A DNA stretch of 64,000 nucleotides from Actinokineospora spheciospongiae (lineage in GTDB: Bacteria > Actinomycetota > Actinomycetes > Mycobacteriales > Pseudonocardiaceae): positions 1 through 64,000 of the forward strand of contig NZ_AYXG01000103.1 in assembly GCF_000564855.1 (NCBI RefSeq), written 5' to 3'. The notes beneath the pieces are model-generated. The model made no database searches. It was not told where the DNA came from and saw only the letters and a list, made by a program, of their open reading frames with translations. Below are positions 16,639 through 25,109 of the stretch, one piece after another. Made by a program: the position numbers and the translations under genes. The stretch's first letter is position 1, and each line of letters begins with the position of its first letter.

Positions 16639-18129
16639 CTAGGTGTTGCGGGGGAAGCCCAGGTTGACGCCGCCGTGGGAGGGGTCGGGCCAGCGGCTGG
16701 TGACGACCTTGGCCCGGGTGAAGAAGTGGATGCCGTCGGGGCCGTAGGCGTGGGTGTCGCCGAAGAGGGAGTCCTTCCAGCCGCCGAAGGAGTAGTACCC
16801 GACCGGGACCGGGATGGGGACGTTCACGCCGACCATGCCCACCTCGACCTCGTTCTGGAAGCGCCGGGCGGCGCCGCCGTCCTTGGTGAAGATCGCGGTC
16901 CCGTTGCCGTAGGGGTTGGCGTTGACCAGGTCCAGCGCCTCCGAGTACGACTGGGCACGGACCACGCAGAGCACGGGGCCGAAGATCTCGTCCCGGTAGA
17001 GGGCCGTGTCGGGGCGGACGTGGTCGAAGAGGGTGGGACCGAGCCAGAAGCCGCCCGCGTCCCCGTCGACCTCGTGGTCGCGGCCGTCGACGGCGAGGGT
17101 GGCGCCCTCGGGGTTCTCGACGTAGGAGACGACCCGGTCGCGGTGCGCGGCGGTCACCAGCGGCCCCATCTCGCAGCCGGAGCGCCTGCCGTCACCCACC
17201 TTGAGCCCACCGATGCGGTCGGTGATCCGGGCCACCAGGTCGTCGCCGACCGGGTCGACGGCGACGACCACCGACACCGCCATGCAGCGCTCGCCCGCGG
17301 AGCCGAACCCGGCCGAGACCGCCGCGTCCGCCGCCAGGTCCAGGTCGGCGTCGGGGAGCACGACCATGTGGTTCTTCGCGCCGCCGAGGGCCTGCACGCG
17401 CTTGCCGTTGCGGGTGCCGGTCTCGTAGACGTACCGGGCGATGGGGGTGGAGCCGACGAAGGAGATGGAGCGCACGTCGGGGTGCTCCAGCAGGCCGTCG
17501 ACCGCGGCCTTGTCGCCGTGCAGGACGTTGAGCACACCGGCGGGCAGCCCGGCCTCGGCGAACAGCTCGGCGATGAACACCGCCGCCGACGGGTCCTTCT
17601 CCGATGGTTTGAGCACCACCGCGTTCCCGCACGCCACCGCGTTCGGCACGAACCACAGCGGCACCATCGCCGGGAAGTTGAACGGCGAGATCACCCCGAC
17701 CACGCCGAGCGGCTGCCGGATCGAGTACACGTCCACGTTGCCCGACACGTTCTCGCTGTACCCGCCCTTGAGCAGCGTCGGCACCCCGCACGCGAACTCG
17801 ACGGCCTCCAACGCCCGCTGCACCTCGCCCGCCGCGTCGTCGAGGACCTTGCCGTGCTCGGCGGTGACGATCTCGACCAGCTCGGCGCGGCGCGCGTTGA
17901 GCAGCTCGCGGAATCCGAAGAGGACGCTCGACCGGCGGGCCAGCGACGCGTCCCGCCACCCCGGGAAGGCGGCGCGGGCCGCGGCCACCGCCGCCTCGAC
18001 CTCCGCAGGCCCGGCGAAGTCGACGTGCCCGGCCACCCGACCGGTCGCCGGGTCGAACACCTCGCCCGTCCGCTCGGCGGTGCCCGACCAGGCCCTGCCG
18101 TCGATCCAGTGCGTGATCAGCCTGCTCAC
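16639..18129 (-). CDS. mmsA: CoA-acylating (methyl)malonate-semialdehyde dehydrogenase
   Basis: A 496-residue aldehyde dehydrogenase of the MmsA/IolA type, which oxidatively decarboxylates malonate or methylmalonate semialdehyde to acetyl- or propionyl-CoA using NAD and CoA. The catalytic Cys is in GSAGERCMAVS, preceded by the family stretch GGAKNHMVVLPDADLD; PFNFPAMVP is the N-terminal nucleotide-binding loop. The GTG start overlaps the aminotransferase stop (GTGA). With that aminotransferase it completes conversion of beta-alanine or beta-aminoisobutyrate, the end products of reductive pyrimidine breakdown, to acyl-CoA. Confidence 0.92.
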   Translation of the reverse strand: MSRLITHWIDGRAWSGTAERTGEVFDPATGRVAGHVDFAGPAEVEAAVAAARAAFPGWRDASLARRSSVLFGFRELLNARRAELVEIVTAEHGKVLDDAAGEVQRALEAVEFACGVPTLLKGGYSENVSGNVDVYSIRQPLGVVGVISPFNFPAMVPLWFVPNAVACGNAVVLKPSEKDPSAAVFIAELFAEAGLPAGVLNVLHGDKAAVDGLLEHPDVRSISFVGSTPIARYVYETGTRNGKRVQALGGAKNHMVVLPDADLDLAADAAVSAGFGSAGERCMAVSVVVAVDPVGDDLVARITDRIGGLKVGDGRRSGCEMGPLVTAAHRDRVVSYVENPEGATLAVDGRDHEVDGDAGGFWLGPTLFDHVRPDTALYRDEIFGPVLCVVRAQSYSEALDLVNANPYGNGTAIFTKDGGAARRFQNEVEVGMVGVNVPIPVPVGYYSFGGWKDSLFGDTHAYGPDGIHFFTRAKVVTSRWPDPSHGGVNLGFPRNT

Positions 18130-19433
18130 TCGCCCTCCCCGACCGCCGCGACGGCGTGGCCGAGCGCGTCGAGCGCCTCGTCCACCTCGTCCTCGGTGAG
18201 CGTCATCGGCGGCGCCAGCCGGATGACGTTGTTGTGCAGACCGCCCTTGCCGACCAGCAGACCGTGGGCCCTGGTCTGCTCCAGCACGGTCACCGCCGCG
18301 GCCGGGTCGGGTTCGCGGGTGCCCGGCTCGACCAGCTCGACGGCGAGCATCAGGCCCTTGCCGCGCACGTCCCCCACCACCGGGTTGCCCGCGGCGATGT
18401 CGTGCAGGCCCGCGCTCAAGCGGGCTCCCATCTTGGCGGCGTTGCCCTGGAGGTCGTTGTCCAGCAGGTAGTCCAAGGCCGCTTTGGCGCCCGCGGTGGC
18501 GAGCGGGTTGCCGCCGAAGGTGGAGATGGAGTTGGCGGTGAAGCAGTCCATGACGTCGCCGCGCGCGACCACGCCGCCGATGGCCAGGCCGTTGCCCAGG
18601 CCCTTGGCGAAGGTCATCACGTCGGGGGTCACCCCGTGGGCGGAGATGCCCCAGAAGTGGTCACCGGTGCGGCCCCAGCCGGTCTGCACTTCGTCGGAGA
18701 TCAGCAGGATGCCGGTCTCGTCGAGCACCTCCTTGAACGCCCCGAACAACCCGTCGGGCGGGGAGCTGAACCCGCCGACGCCCTGGATCGGCTCGACGAT
18801 CATGCAGGCCACGTCGCCGGAGGTGGTGGTCAGCAGGACCTCGCGCAGGTCCTCGACGCAGGCGGCGACGTAGTCGGCGTCGGGCAGGTGGCCGAACGGG
18901 CTGCGGTAGCGGTAGCCGCCGTGCACGTGGCTGACCTTCACCGGGGAGAGTGAACTCGTGGACCACCCGCGGTTGCCGGTGATGCCGACCGTGCCGAAAG
19001 CGCGACCGTGGTAGGAGTTGCGCAGCGCCAGGACCTGGTTGCTGCGGCGGAACTGGGTGGCCAGCATCAGGGCGGTCTCGTTGGCCTCGGTTCCGGAGTT
19101 GGTGAAAAACACCTTCGCGTCCGGGATGCCGGACAGTTCCGCGATCTTCTCCGCCAGCTCCACCTGCTGCCGGATCAGGTACAGCGTCGAGGTGTGCAGC
19201 ACCCCGGTGTCGAGCTGGCGGCGGATCGCGCCGCTGATCTCGGGCACGTCGTAGCCGATGGCGTTGGTCAGGATGCCCGCGAAGAAGTCGAGGTAGGTGG
19301 CGCCGGTCGAGTCGGTCACCCGCCTGCCCCCGGCGCGGGTGATCTCGATCGGGTCCCGGTAGTAGAGGGCCAGCCAGGACGGCAGCACGGCCCGGTGGCG
19401 GTCGATCAGCGGAGTCTGCTCGGTGTCGGCCAT
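18126..19433 (-). CDS. Class III aminotransferase (beta-alanine/4-aminobutyrate type)
   Basis: A 435-residue fold-type I class III PLP aminotransferase. FFTNSGTEANETALML is the cofactor phosphate site, LLISDEVQTGWGRTG carries the PLP-contacting Asp, and MTFAKGLGNGLAIGG has the Schiff-base lysine. It overlaps mmsA, indicating the product is malonate or methylmalonate semialdehyde, so the likely substrate is beta-alanine or beta-aminoisobutyrate. The ATG at 19433 was chosen since the family N-terminus starts there. It is divergent from the PucR-type regulator, which probably controls it. Confidence 0.88.
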   Translation of the reverse strand: MADTEQTPLIDRHRAVLPSWLALYYRDPIEITRAGGRRVTDSTGATYLDFFAGILTNAIGYDVPEISGAIRRQLDTGVLHTSTLYLIRQQVELAEKIAELSGIPDAKVFFTNSGTEANETALMLATQFRRSNQVLALRNSYHGRAFGTVGITGNRGWSTSSLSPVKVSHVHGGYRYRSPFGHLPDADYVAACVEDLREVLLTTTSGDVACMIVEPIQGVGGFSSPPDGLFGAFKEVLDETGILLISDEVQTGWGRTGDHFWGISAHGVTPDVMTFAKGLGNGLAIGGVVARGDVMDCFTANSISTFGGNPLATAGAKAALDYLLDNDLQGNAAKMGARLSAGLHDIAAGNPVVGDVRGKGLMLAVELVEPGTREPDPAAAVTVLEQTRAHGLLVGKGGLHNNVIRLAPPMTLTEDEVDEALDALGHAVAAVGEGE

Positions 19434-19472
19434 GGTCGCGAGTGTGACCGCCCGCCGACCCCGGCGCCATGG

Positions 19473-19488
19473 ACACAGTGTGCCGGTC
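19473..19488. promoter_or_regulatory. Candidate PucR operator copy in divergent promoter
   Basis: ACACAGTGTGCCGGTC lies in the aminotransferase/PucR intergenic gap. The TGTGCCGGT core recurs at 19524-19532, over the PucR start, and a similar ACACAGTG occurs before the NCS1 permease gene (34315-34322). Confidence 0.35.
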
Positions 19489-19517
19489 GAACCACCCCGA
19501 CCGCACAACCTGTTCCC

Positions 19518-19523
19518 TACACT
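19518..19523 (+). promoter_or_regulatory. -10 box for leaderless pucR-type gene
   Basis: TACACT ends 6 nt before the GTG at 19530. The box lies inside a palindrome (TACAC...GTGTA, 19518-19534), so self-repression is possible. Confidence 0.45.
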
Positions 19524-19529
19524 GTGCCG

Positions 19530-21140
19530 GTGTACCCCACGGTCTCGGAAGTCCTCGCCCTGCCCGTGTTCCGCCACGGCGCCCCGACCGTGGTGGCCGG
19601 GGCGGCGGGCCTGTCGTCGCGGGTGCGCTGGGTGCACGCGGCCGAGGTCGCCGACATCGCGGGCCTGCTGCGCGGCGGCGAACTCGTCCTCACCACCGGC
19701 ATCGCCCTCCCCGACGACCCAACCGGCCTGACCCGCTACGTCGACGACCTGGCCGACGTCGGCGCCGCGGGCCTGGTGGTCGAACTGGTCCGCCACTGGA
19801 GCGACGCCCTGCCCCCCGCCCTCGCCTCGGCCGCCGAGCGGCGCGGGCTGCCCCTGGTCACGCTGGGCCGGGAAACCCGGTTCGTCGCGGTGACCGAGGC
19901 CGTCGCCGAGCTCATCGTGGACGCCCAGGTCGCGGAACTGCGGGCGGCCGGGCAGGTGCACGAGACGTTCACCGCCCTGACGGTCGCCGGGGCGGAACCC
20001 GCGGAGGTGCTGCGGGAGGTGACCCGGTCGGCGGGACTCCCGGTCGTCCTGGAAACCCTGGGCCACGACGTGCTGGCCTACGACACGGCGGGCGGCGCAC
20101 CGGGGGAACTCCTGGCGGACTGGGCGCAGCGGTCCAGGAACGTGATGCTGTCGGAACGAACGGGCTACCACGCGCAGGCGGGCTGGCTGGTCACGGTGGT
20201 CGGCGCCCGCGGCAACGACTGGGGTCGACTGGTCCTGCTGTGCCCGTCGGAACCCGCGCACCGGCACGTGGTCATCGCCGAACGGGCGGCGTCAGCGCTG
20301 GCGGTGCACCGGTTGGCGGCCCGGGACCGGGAGGGGCTGGAACGGCACGCGCACCGGACGCTGCTGGCGGAACTGCTGGCCTCCCCGACACCGCCGGGGG
20401 ACCTCGTGGCCCGCTCGGAGGCCCTGGGAATCCCGCTGCGGGGCAGGCGACTGATCGGCGTGTGCGTGCGCCCATCGACAACGGTGGGGACAGCGCACGC
20501 CATGGCCGTGGCGGAAACCCTGCGCGACCTCGCCGAGGCAACAGCGCTGGCAGCGCGCCGCGCCCGGGTCGCAGCCCTGGTCGGCATCGTGGACGACGTC
20601 AGCGTCCGCACCCTGCTGTCGCTGACCACGGCGGCCGATGTGGACGGTGTGCTCAACCGCCTGTCGCGCGAACTGCACCAGCCGGTGGTCCTGGCCGCGG
20701 GCACCACGGTCACCGAGGTGGGCCAAGCCCGCCGCAGCCTCACCGAAGCCGCCCACGTCGCCCAAGCCGCCCTGAGCACCCCCTCACCGAAACCCTTCCA
20801 CCGCCTCCAGGACGTCCGCCTCCGAGGCCTCCTGCACCTCCTGGCCGACGACGACCGCCTGCTCGCCTTCGCCGACCGCGAACTTGGCGCCCTCGCCGCC
20901 AGGGACAAGGCGCACGGCAGCCGCCTGATGGACACCCTCCGCCACTACTGCGCCCACGGCGGCAACAAGTCCGCCGCTGCTGCGGCGGCGCACATGTCCA
21001 GGACGGCTTACTACCAGCAGTTGGCGCGGATCGAACAGGTCCTGGGTGTATCCCTGGAATCGCCGGAATCGGTGCTGTCCCTGCACGTCGCCCTGCTGGT
21101 CACCGAAATCCGCACGAACCGACGCCCGGCGACCGAGTGA
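19530..21140 (+). CDS. pucR: PucR-family transcriptional regulator
   Basis: A 536-residue PucR/CdaR-type regulator. The N-terminal purine-catabolism domain (TVSEVLALPVF through about residue 120) is followed by a GGDEF-like linker region and a C-terminal helix-turn-helix (DTLRHYCAHGGNKSAAAAAA, then MSRTAYYQQLARIEQ, about 470-515). These regulators activate purine, pyrimidine or amino-acid catabolic genes. It is divergent from the aminotransferase-mmsA operon. The GTG at 19530 is favoured over the in-frame GTG at 19524 because of the TACACT box 6 nt upstream. The symbol denotes the family. Confidence 0.85.
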   Translation: MYPTVSEVLALPVFRHGAPTVVAGAAGLSSRVRWVHAAEVADIAGLLRGGELVLTTGIALPDDPTGLTRYVDDLADVGAAGLVVELVRHWSDALPPALASAAERRGLPLVTLGRETRFVAVTEAVAELIVDAQVAELRAAGQVHETFTALTVAGAEPAEVLREVTRSAGLPVVLETLGHDVLAYDTAGGAPGELLADWAQRSRNVMLSERTGYHAQAGWLVTVVGARGNDWGRLVLLCPSEPAHRHVVIAERAASALAVHRLAARDREGLERHAHRTLLAELLASPTPPGDLVARSEALGIPLRGRRLIGVCVRPSTTVGTAHAMAVAETLRDLAEATALAARRARVAALVGIVDDVSVRTLLSLTTAADVDGVLNRLSRELHQPVVLAAGTTVTEVGQARRSLTEAAHVAQAALSTPSPKPFHRLQDVRLRGLLHLLADDDRLLAFADRELGALAARDKAHGSRLMDTLRHYCAHGGNKSAAAAAAHMSRTAYYQQLARIEQVLGVSLESPESVLSLHVALLVTEIRTNRRPATE

Positions 21141-21182
21141 GAGGGCCGCTTGGGATTGCCACCTGGCACGGCACTGCCGTAT

Positions 21183-22369
21183 GGAACAGCCCCGCTCGCG
21201 CGGGGAAGACCTCGGGTGAATCCGGTCGTCCGCGTCGCGCCCGGGAACAGCCCCGCTCGCGCGGGGAAGACTACCGGGCAACCCGCACCGCGACCGGCCG
21301 CCTCGGAACAGCCCCGCTCGCGCGGGGAAGACACCGACCCGGGGGCGCCCCAGTTGTTGTTGCTGGGAACAGCCCCACTCGCGCGGGGAAGACAGCCTGA
21401 ATCTCCTGGCGCAGTCGCTCCCGTTCGGAACAGCCCCGCTCGCGCGGGGAAGACGACCACCTGCTGGGGCGAGAGGCTATAACGCCGGGAACAGCCCCGC
21501 TCGCGCGGGGAAGACCGCTCGCTGTCCGCCGACGAAGCCAACTGGGGCGGAACAGCCCCGCTCGCGCGGGGAAGACCTGTGGGGGTGAGCGTGGAACCCA
21601 TGGACGAACGGAACAGCCCCGCTCGCGCGGGGAAGACGAGATCGAGGTTGCCCGCCGGTACGTCGCCGCCGGAACAGCCCCGCTCGCGCGGGGAAGACCT
21701 TGGCGGTCGCCCGCTTCCGGGTCTCCTCCAGGGAACAGCCCCGCTCGCGCGGGGAAGACCAGGGCAAGCCGAGTCCCATCACCCCGGTGGAGGGAACAGC
21801 CCCGCTCGCGCGGGGAAGACTTCACCGCCCAGGATGTGGCTGTGGCCATGGTGGGAACAGCCCCGCTCGCGCGGGGAAGACCCACCCAAGACCGCCCAGC
21901 AGGTGGGGGCCCCGGGAACAGCCCCGCTCGCGCGGGGAAGACGACCGGCCGCGCCACAGGATGCCGACCACGTCGGGAACAGCCCCGCTCGCGCGGGGAA
22001 GACCCTCACCGCGATCATCGCCAGCCGCACGGCACGGGAACAGCCCCGCTCGCGCGGGGAAGACCTCGGGGAGCACCTGCTGGGGCTGTACGACCGGGGA
22101 ACAGCCCCGCTCGCGCGGGGAAGACCTTCGGGGGCAGACGGGCCTCAGTCGGCAGGAGGGAACAGCCCCGCTCGCGCGGGGAAGACGGCGCGGTCCATCC
22201 GCCTGTGCGGGGGCATGTTGGAACAGCCCCGCTCGCGCGGGGAAGACGTGGGCTTGGTGGACCGGGGCGGTATGTGGGCGGGAACAGCCCCGCTCGCGCG
22301 GGGAAGACCCGCTGTCCGACGCCCACACGTGGCCCGCCGGGGGAACAGCCCCGCTCGCGCGGGGAAGAC
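21183..22369 (-). CRISPR. Type I-E CRISPR array, 20 repeats and 19 spacers
   Basis: Twenty 28-bp repeats occur at an exact 61-bp period from 21183 to 22369, giving nineteen 33-bp spacers. On the plus strand each repeat begins GGAACAG and ends GAAGAC around the palindromic core CCCCGCTCGCGCGGGG. Only repeat 4 (21366-21393) differs, with one G-to-A in the core that would leave a G-U wobble in the crRNA stem. The minus-strand reading matches the canonical I-E repeat orientation and the leader lies on the right next to cas2, so transcription should run right to left, with the newest spacer at 22309-22341. Confidence 0.98.
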
Positions 22370-22430
22370 ACTTGTTGACCTGGAGGTTTACGAACAGTAA
22401 CAGCGTTTCTCATTCACTTTTGTCGGCTCA
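22370..22430 (-). promoter_or_regulatory. CRISPR leader
   Basis: A relatively A/T-rich stretch between the last repeat and the cas2 stop. On the minus strand it holds CAAAAGTGAATGAGAAACG and ends CTCCAGGTCAACAAGT directly at the repeat, like leader ends of actinobacterial I-E arrays. The promoter may extend into the 3' end of cas2, since the gap is only about 58 bp. Confidence 0.75.
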
Positions 22431-22778
22431 GCGCTGGCCGTAGCGGCGGCGTCTGCCTGCGGTGCTCCAGCCTTTCTTCTCACCGGTGCCTGCTCCCTCA
22501 CCCACCGCTGACGGGCGCAACATCAGCGTCACGCCCTCGAAATCGACCGGCACCCATTCGCTGGCGTGGACGGTGAAGGCGAGGCCCTGTTCGTTGTCGG
22601 CTTGGTGGACCATGATGGCGCGGCCGGTCTTGACCATCTCGACCACCCGTTCCCACATCAGGCCCCGCACGCGCGCACTGATGCGGCCGACGAACACGCC
22701 CGGGGAGATTTCCAGGAGCCAGCGGGTGAGGTGGCCGCGCAGGCCGATGGGGCAGGCCGCCACGACGATGACCGTCAT
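22428..22778 (-). CDS. cas2: CRISPR-associated endoribonuclease-like Cas2e
   Basis: A 116-residue Cas2 of the I-E (CasE/Cas2e) type that bridges two Cas1 dimers in the spacer-integration complex. Typical features are the MTVIVVAACPIGLRGHLTRW start, GVFVGRISARVRGLMWERV, and a basic C-terminal tail (RRRRYGQR). The ATG at 22778 overlaps the cas1 stop. It is the last gene of the cas operon, ending next to the leader. Confidence 0.93.
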   Translation of the reverse strand: MTVIVVAACPIGLRGHLTRWLLEISPGVFVGRISARVRGLMWERVVEMVKTGRAIMVHQADNEQGLAFTVHASEWVPVDFEGVTLMLRPSAVGEGAGTGEKKGWSTAGRRRRYGQR

Positions 22779-23731
22779 CCCTCCTCCTCGTCGTAGGCGA
22801 CGCCTCCGGCGACGTTGCGACCGTTGTAGTCCCACAGCATCACGACGTCCGGGTCCTCGAATGATTCTGGCCCGTATTCGACCACCTCATCTTCGTCCGC
22901 CAGCAGGGTCTTGATGTCGCGGACGCAGGTTTCGAGGAACCTGCCGTCCTTCATCCGGTCGCGAATGGCGCGGCGGGTTTCCGCGCCGATGTCGCCGACC
23001 TCGCGGGCGGCGATGTCGAAGGCGGTCGGGATCGTGATCTCTGTCTTGTAGAGGTCTGCGATGTCGAAGACGAATGACCTGACGTGTCCCGTGTGGACGA
23101 AACCGAGGCCGGGCGCGCAGCCCAGGGCGACCGTGACGGCGTGCACGACCCCGTAGAGGCTGGTGTTGGCGGCGGACAGGGCCTGGTTGATCGGTGTGCC
23201 GCTGTCGAAATCCGAGGTGTCGTAATCCCGGCGTTCCCACTGCACCCCGGTCCGCTTGGCATGGTCGCGGTAGATGCGCCGGACACGCGATCCTTCCCGG
23301 CCCCTCAGTTGCTGCATGGTGAGGCCCGAGGTGTCCTCGTCGGGGAAGCGCATGGCGTACATCGCCCGGGCGACCCGCAGGCGCGAGGTGCGGTTGGAGA
23401 CCAGTTCGGCCTGCCGCTCCAGCAGCCGTGACGACCGGGCCAGGGTGCGCCCGTGGGCGTAGTACCGCACCCCGTGCTCCCCCACCCACACCGCCGTGGA
23501 ACCGCTTTCCGCGAGCAGCACCATGGCCTGCTGGCTGACGTTCGTCCCCGGGCCGAGGAGCAGTGCCCCCACGGTGGCGGCGGGGATGTGCACGATCCCG
23601 CGCGCGTCCCTGGCGGTGATGGCGTTGGCGTCGCGGTGGACCACGCAGTGTTCGAGGTAGACGAAGGTCAGCCGGTCCTGTGCTCGGCTGAGCTGAGAGA
23701 TCGGGACCGGTCGGGCGCCCGGGATGTCCAT
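22775..23731 (-). CDS. cas1: CRISPR-associated integrase Cas1e
   Basis: A 318-residue Cas1, the spacer integrase. Predicted metal-binding residues are Glu146 (LRGREGSRVRR), His213 (FVHTGHVRSF) and Asp226 (FDIADLYK), so the active site is intact. Starts at ATG 23731, sharing one base with the cas6e stop; its stop overlaps the cas2 start. The C-terminal tail is acidic. With Cas2e it should support new spacer acquisition. Confidence 0.95.
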   Translation of the reverse strand: MDIPGARPVPISQLSRAQDRLTFVYLEHCVVHRDANAITARDARGIVHIPAATVGALLLGPGTNVSQQAMVLLAESGSTAVWVGEHGVRYYAHGRTLARSSRLLERQAELVSNRTSRLRVARAMYAMRFPDEDTSGLTMQQLRGREGSRVRRIYRDHAKRTGVQWERRDYDTSDFDSGTPINQALSAANTSLYGVVHAVTVALGCAPGLGFVHTGHVRSFVFDIADLYKTEITIPTAFDIAAREVGDIGAETRRAIRDRMKDGRFLETCVRDIKTLLADEDEVVEYGPESFEDPDVVMLWDYNGRNVAGGVAYDEEEG

Positions 23732-24399
23732 CAGCGGACCGCGGCCAAGGTGAGCAGGCCGCAGCCGTAGCCCTTGGCCGGGCCGATCCCGTGCACCAGG
23801 GCGGTCCGCAGCGCTTGGGGGTCGGTCACTTCGAGCAGGCCCTCGAAGGTGGCGGTCGACAGGGTCACCGTGCGGGTTTCGCGGGCGAAGCGCCAGGTGT
23901 GCCGGGCGCGCACGGCGACGTCCGGTTCCTTCTCCACCCCGGCGGGAACGGTGAAGCCGTGGTTGTCCACCCGGTCGAGCAGCCACTGGGTCTGCTGGGC
24001 GACCGTCACGTGCGCGTACCGCTGCGACCGGATCGCGGTGGCCTTGCGGCGCTGGCTCCTGACCGGGTTCGCGGTGAGCCGGAAGGCATAGCGGTCGGCG
24101 ATGGCGACCCGGTCCAGGAGCGGGGTGTAGTCACGGGTGACCCAGCCCTGGGTGGTGGGCCACCCCGCTTGCTCGACGAGGTGGGTCAGGTCCGGTTCGT
24201 GGGGGCTGAGGACGTAGAGCAGGGTGCTGTGCTCGTCCTGGTCCAGCCGCCACAGGACCCGGCCCTCATCGGTCGGGGTGCGGTGCGCGGCGGGGAAGGC
24301 GTTGAGGACGGCGGCGTGCAGGCGGTGCGGTGAGGAGAGCAGGTCCCGCGCGCCCCGCCGGGCCTTGTTGATCTCGAACCGGGTGAGGAAGGCGCTCAT
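23731..24399 (-). CDS. cas6e: crRNA-processing endoribonuclease Cas6e (Cse3/CasE)
   Basis: A 222-residue Cas6e that cleaves the pre-crRNA at the repeat hairpin and stays bound in Cascade. The likely catalytic His lies in SSPHRLHAAV (25 or 28), and the C-terminal glycine-rich loop HGIGPAKGYGCGLLTLA is clear. Start at ATG 24399 overlaps the cas5e stop. The long frame upstream is a shadow of cas5. Confidence 0.93.
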   Translation of the reverse strand: MSAFLTRFEINKARRGARDLLSSPHRLHAAVLNAFPAAHRTPTDEGRVLWRLDQDEHSTLLYVLSPHEPDLTHLVEQAGWPTTQGWVTRDYTPLLDRVAIADRYAFRLTANPVRSQRRKATAIRSQRYAHVTVAQQTQWLLDRVDNHGFTVPAGVEKEPDVAVRARHTWRFARETRTVTLSTATFEGLLEVTDPQALRTALVHGIGPAKGYGCGLLTLAAVR

Positions 24400-25109
24400 C
24401 GTCGGGGCTCCAACAGGTCCATCGGGTCGTGGGCGGCCTGCGCCGGGGGCGGGGTCCACGCCGGGTTCGGCACGGTCACCCGGCGGTGGGCCACTGACCG
24501 CCAGGCGTAGGAGCGGTTGGCCGGGTCGAAGCTGACGGGTTGGTCGCGGACCAAGTCCGCGCCGACGGTGTCGGGGGCGCAGTCGACGACGAGGTCGAGG
24601 GTGACCGACTGCGCGCGGTTGTCGGCGACCGTCCGCTTGGACGCCATCCACGGCGTCTCGGTGAGCACCCGTTCGGCGCCTCCGGGGTGGAGACCGTGTT
24701 CGAGCTTGCCGACCGGGGGGCAGGACCGCCTGCCCAGGGCCAATGGGAACGCGGGCCGCCGCAGGGCGTCGCGCAGGCCGGTGAGCAGGCTTTCCTCCCC
24801 CTCCACCGCCACCAGGAACACCGCGTCGGACAGGTAGAACCGGTAGGACAGCGGCATGGACTCGGAGCCGTCGCGCGTCCGGGCGGTCTGGAAGTCGCGC
24901 TCGATCCGGCCCGGCTGTTCCACCCGCACCCCGACCCGCAGGTCGACCAGGTCCGCGATCGAGTCGACCCGGCGGCGGCCGTCCGCGGCAGCGAGCAGGC
25001 CGATCACCCCGCTCTTGGTCGGCACGCGACCGGTCTCCCGGCGGGCGAACCGGCTGCCGGTGCCCCAGGACTGCAACGGGCCCGCGAGCCGCAGCAGTAG
25101 GGCGGTCAC
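24396..25109 (-). CDS. cas5e: Cascade subunit Cas5e (CasD)
   Basis: A 237-residue Cas5 of subtype I-E that caps the 5' handle of the crRNA. The N-terminal LRLAGPLQSWGTGSRFARR and PTKSGVIGLLAAA stretches are diagnostic. The GTG at 25109 overlaps the cas7 stop (GTGA) and its own stop overlaps cas6e, so translation is coupled across the Cascade genes. Confidence 0.93.
   Translation of the reverse strand: MTALLLRLAGPLQSWGTGSRFARRETGRVPTKSGVIGLLAAADGRRRVDSIADLVDLRVGVRVEQPGRIERDFQTARTRDGSESMPLSYRFYLSDAVFLVAVEGEESLLTGLRDALRRPAFPLALGRRSCPPVGKLEHGLHPGGAERVLTETPWMASKRTVADNRAQSVTLDLVVDCAPDTVGADLVRDQPVSFDPANRSYAWRSVAHRRVTVPNPAWTPPPAQAAHDPMDLLEPRR

Noticed and set aside
21150-22443. Several long frames across 21.1-22.4 kb encoding repeated Gly-Asn-Ser-Pro-Ala-Arg-type peptides
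   Set aside because: They are translations of the CRISPR repeats; the 61-bp period changes frame relative to codons and there is no real gene.
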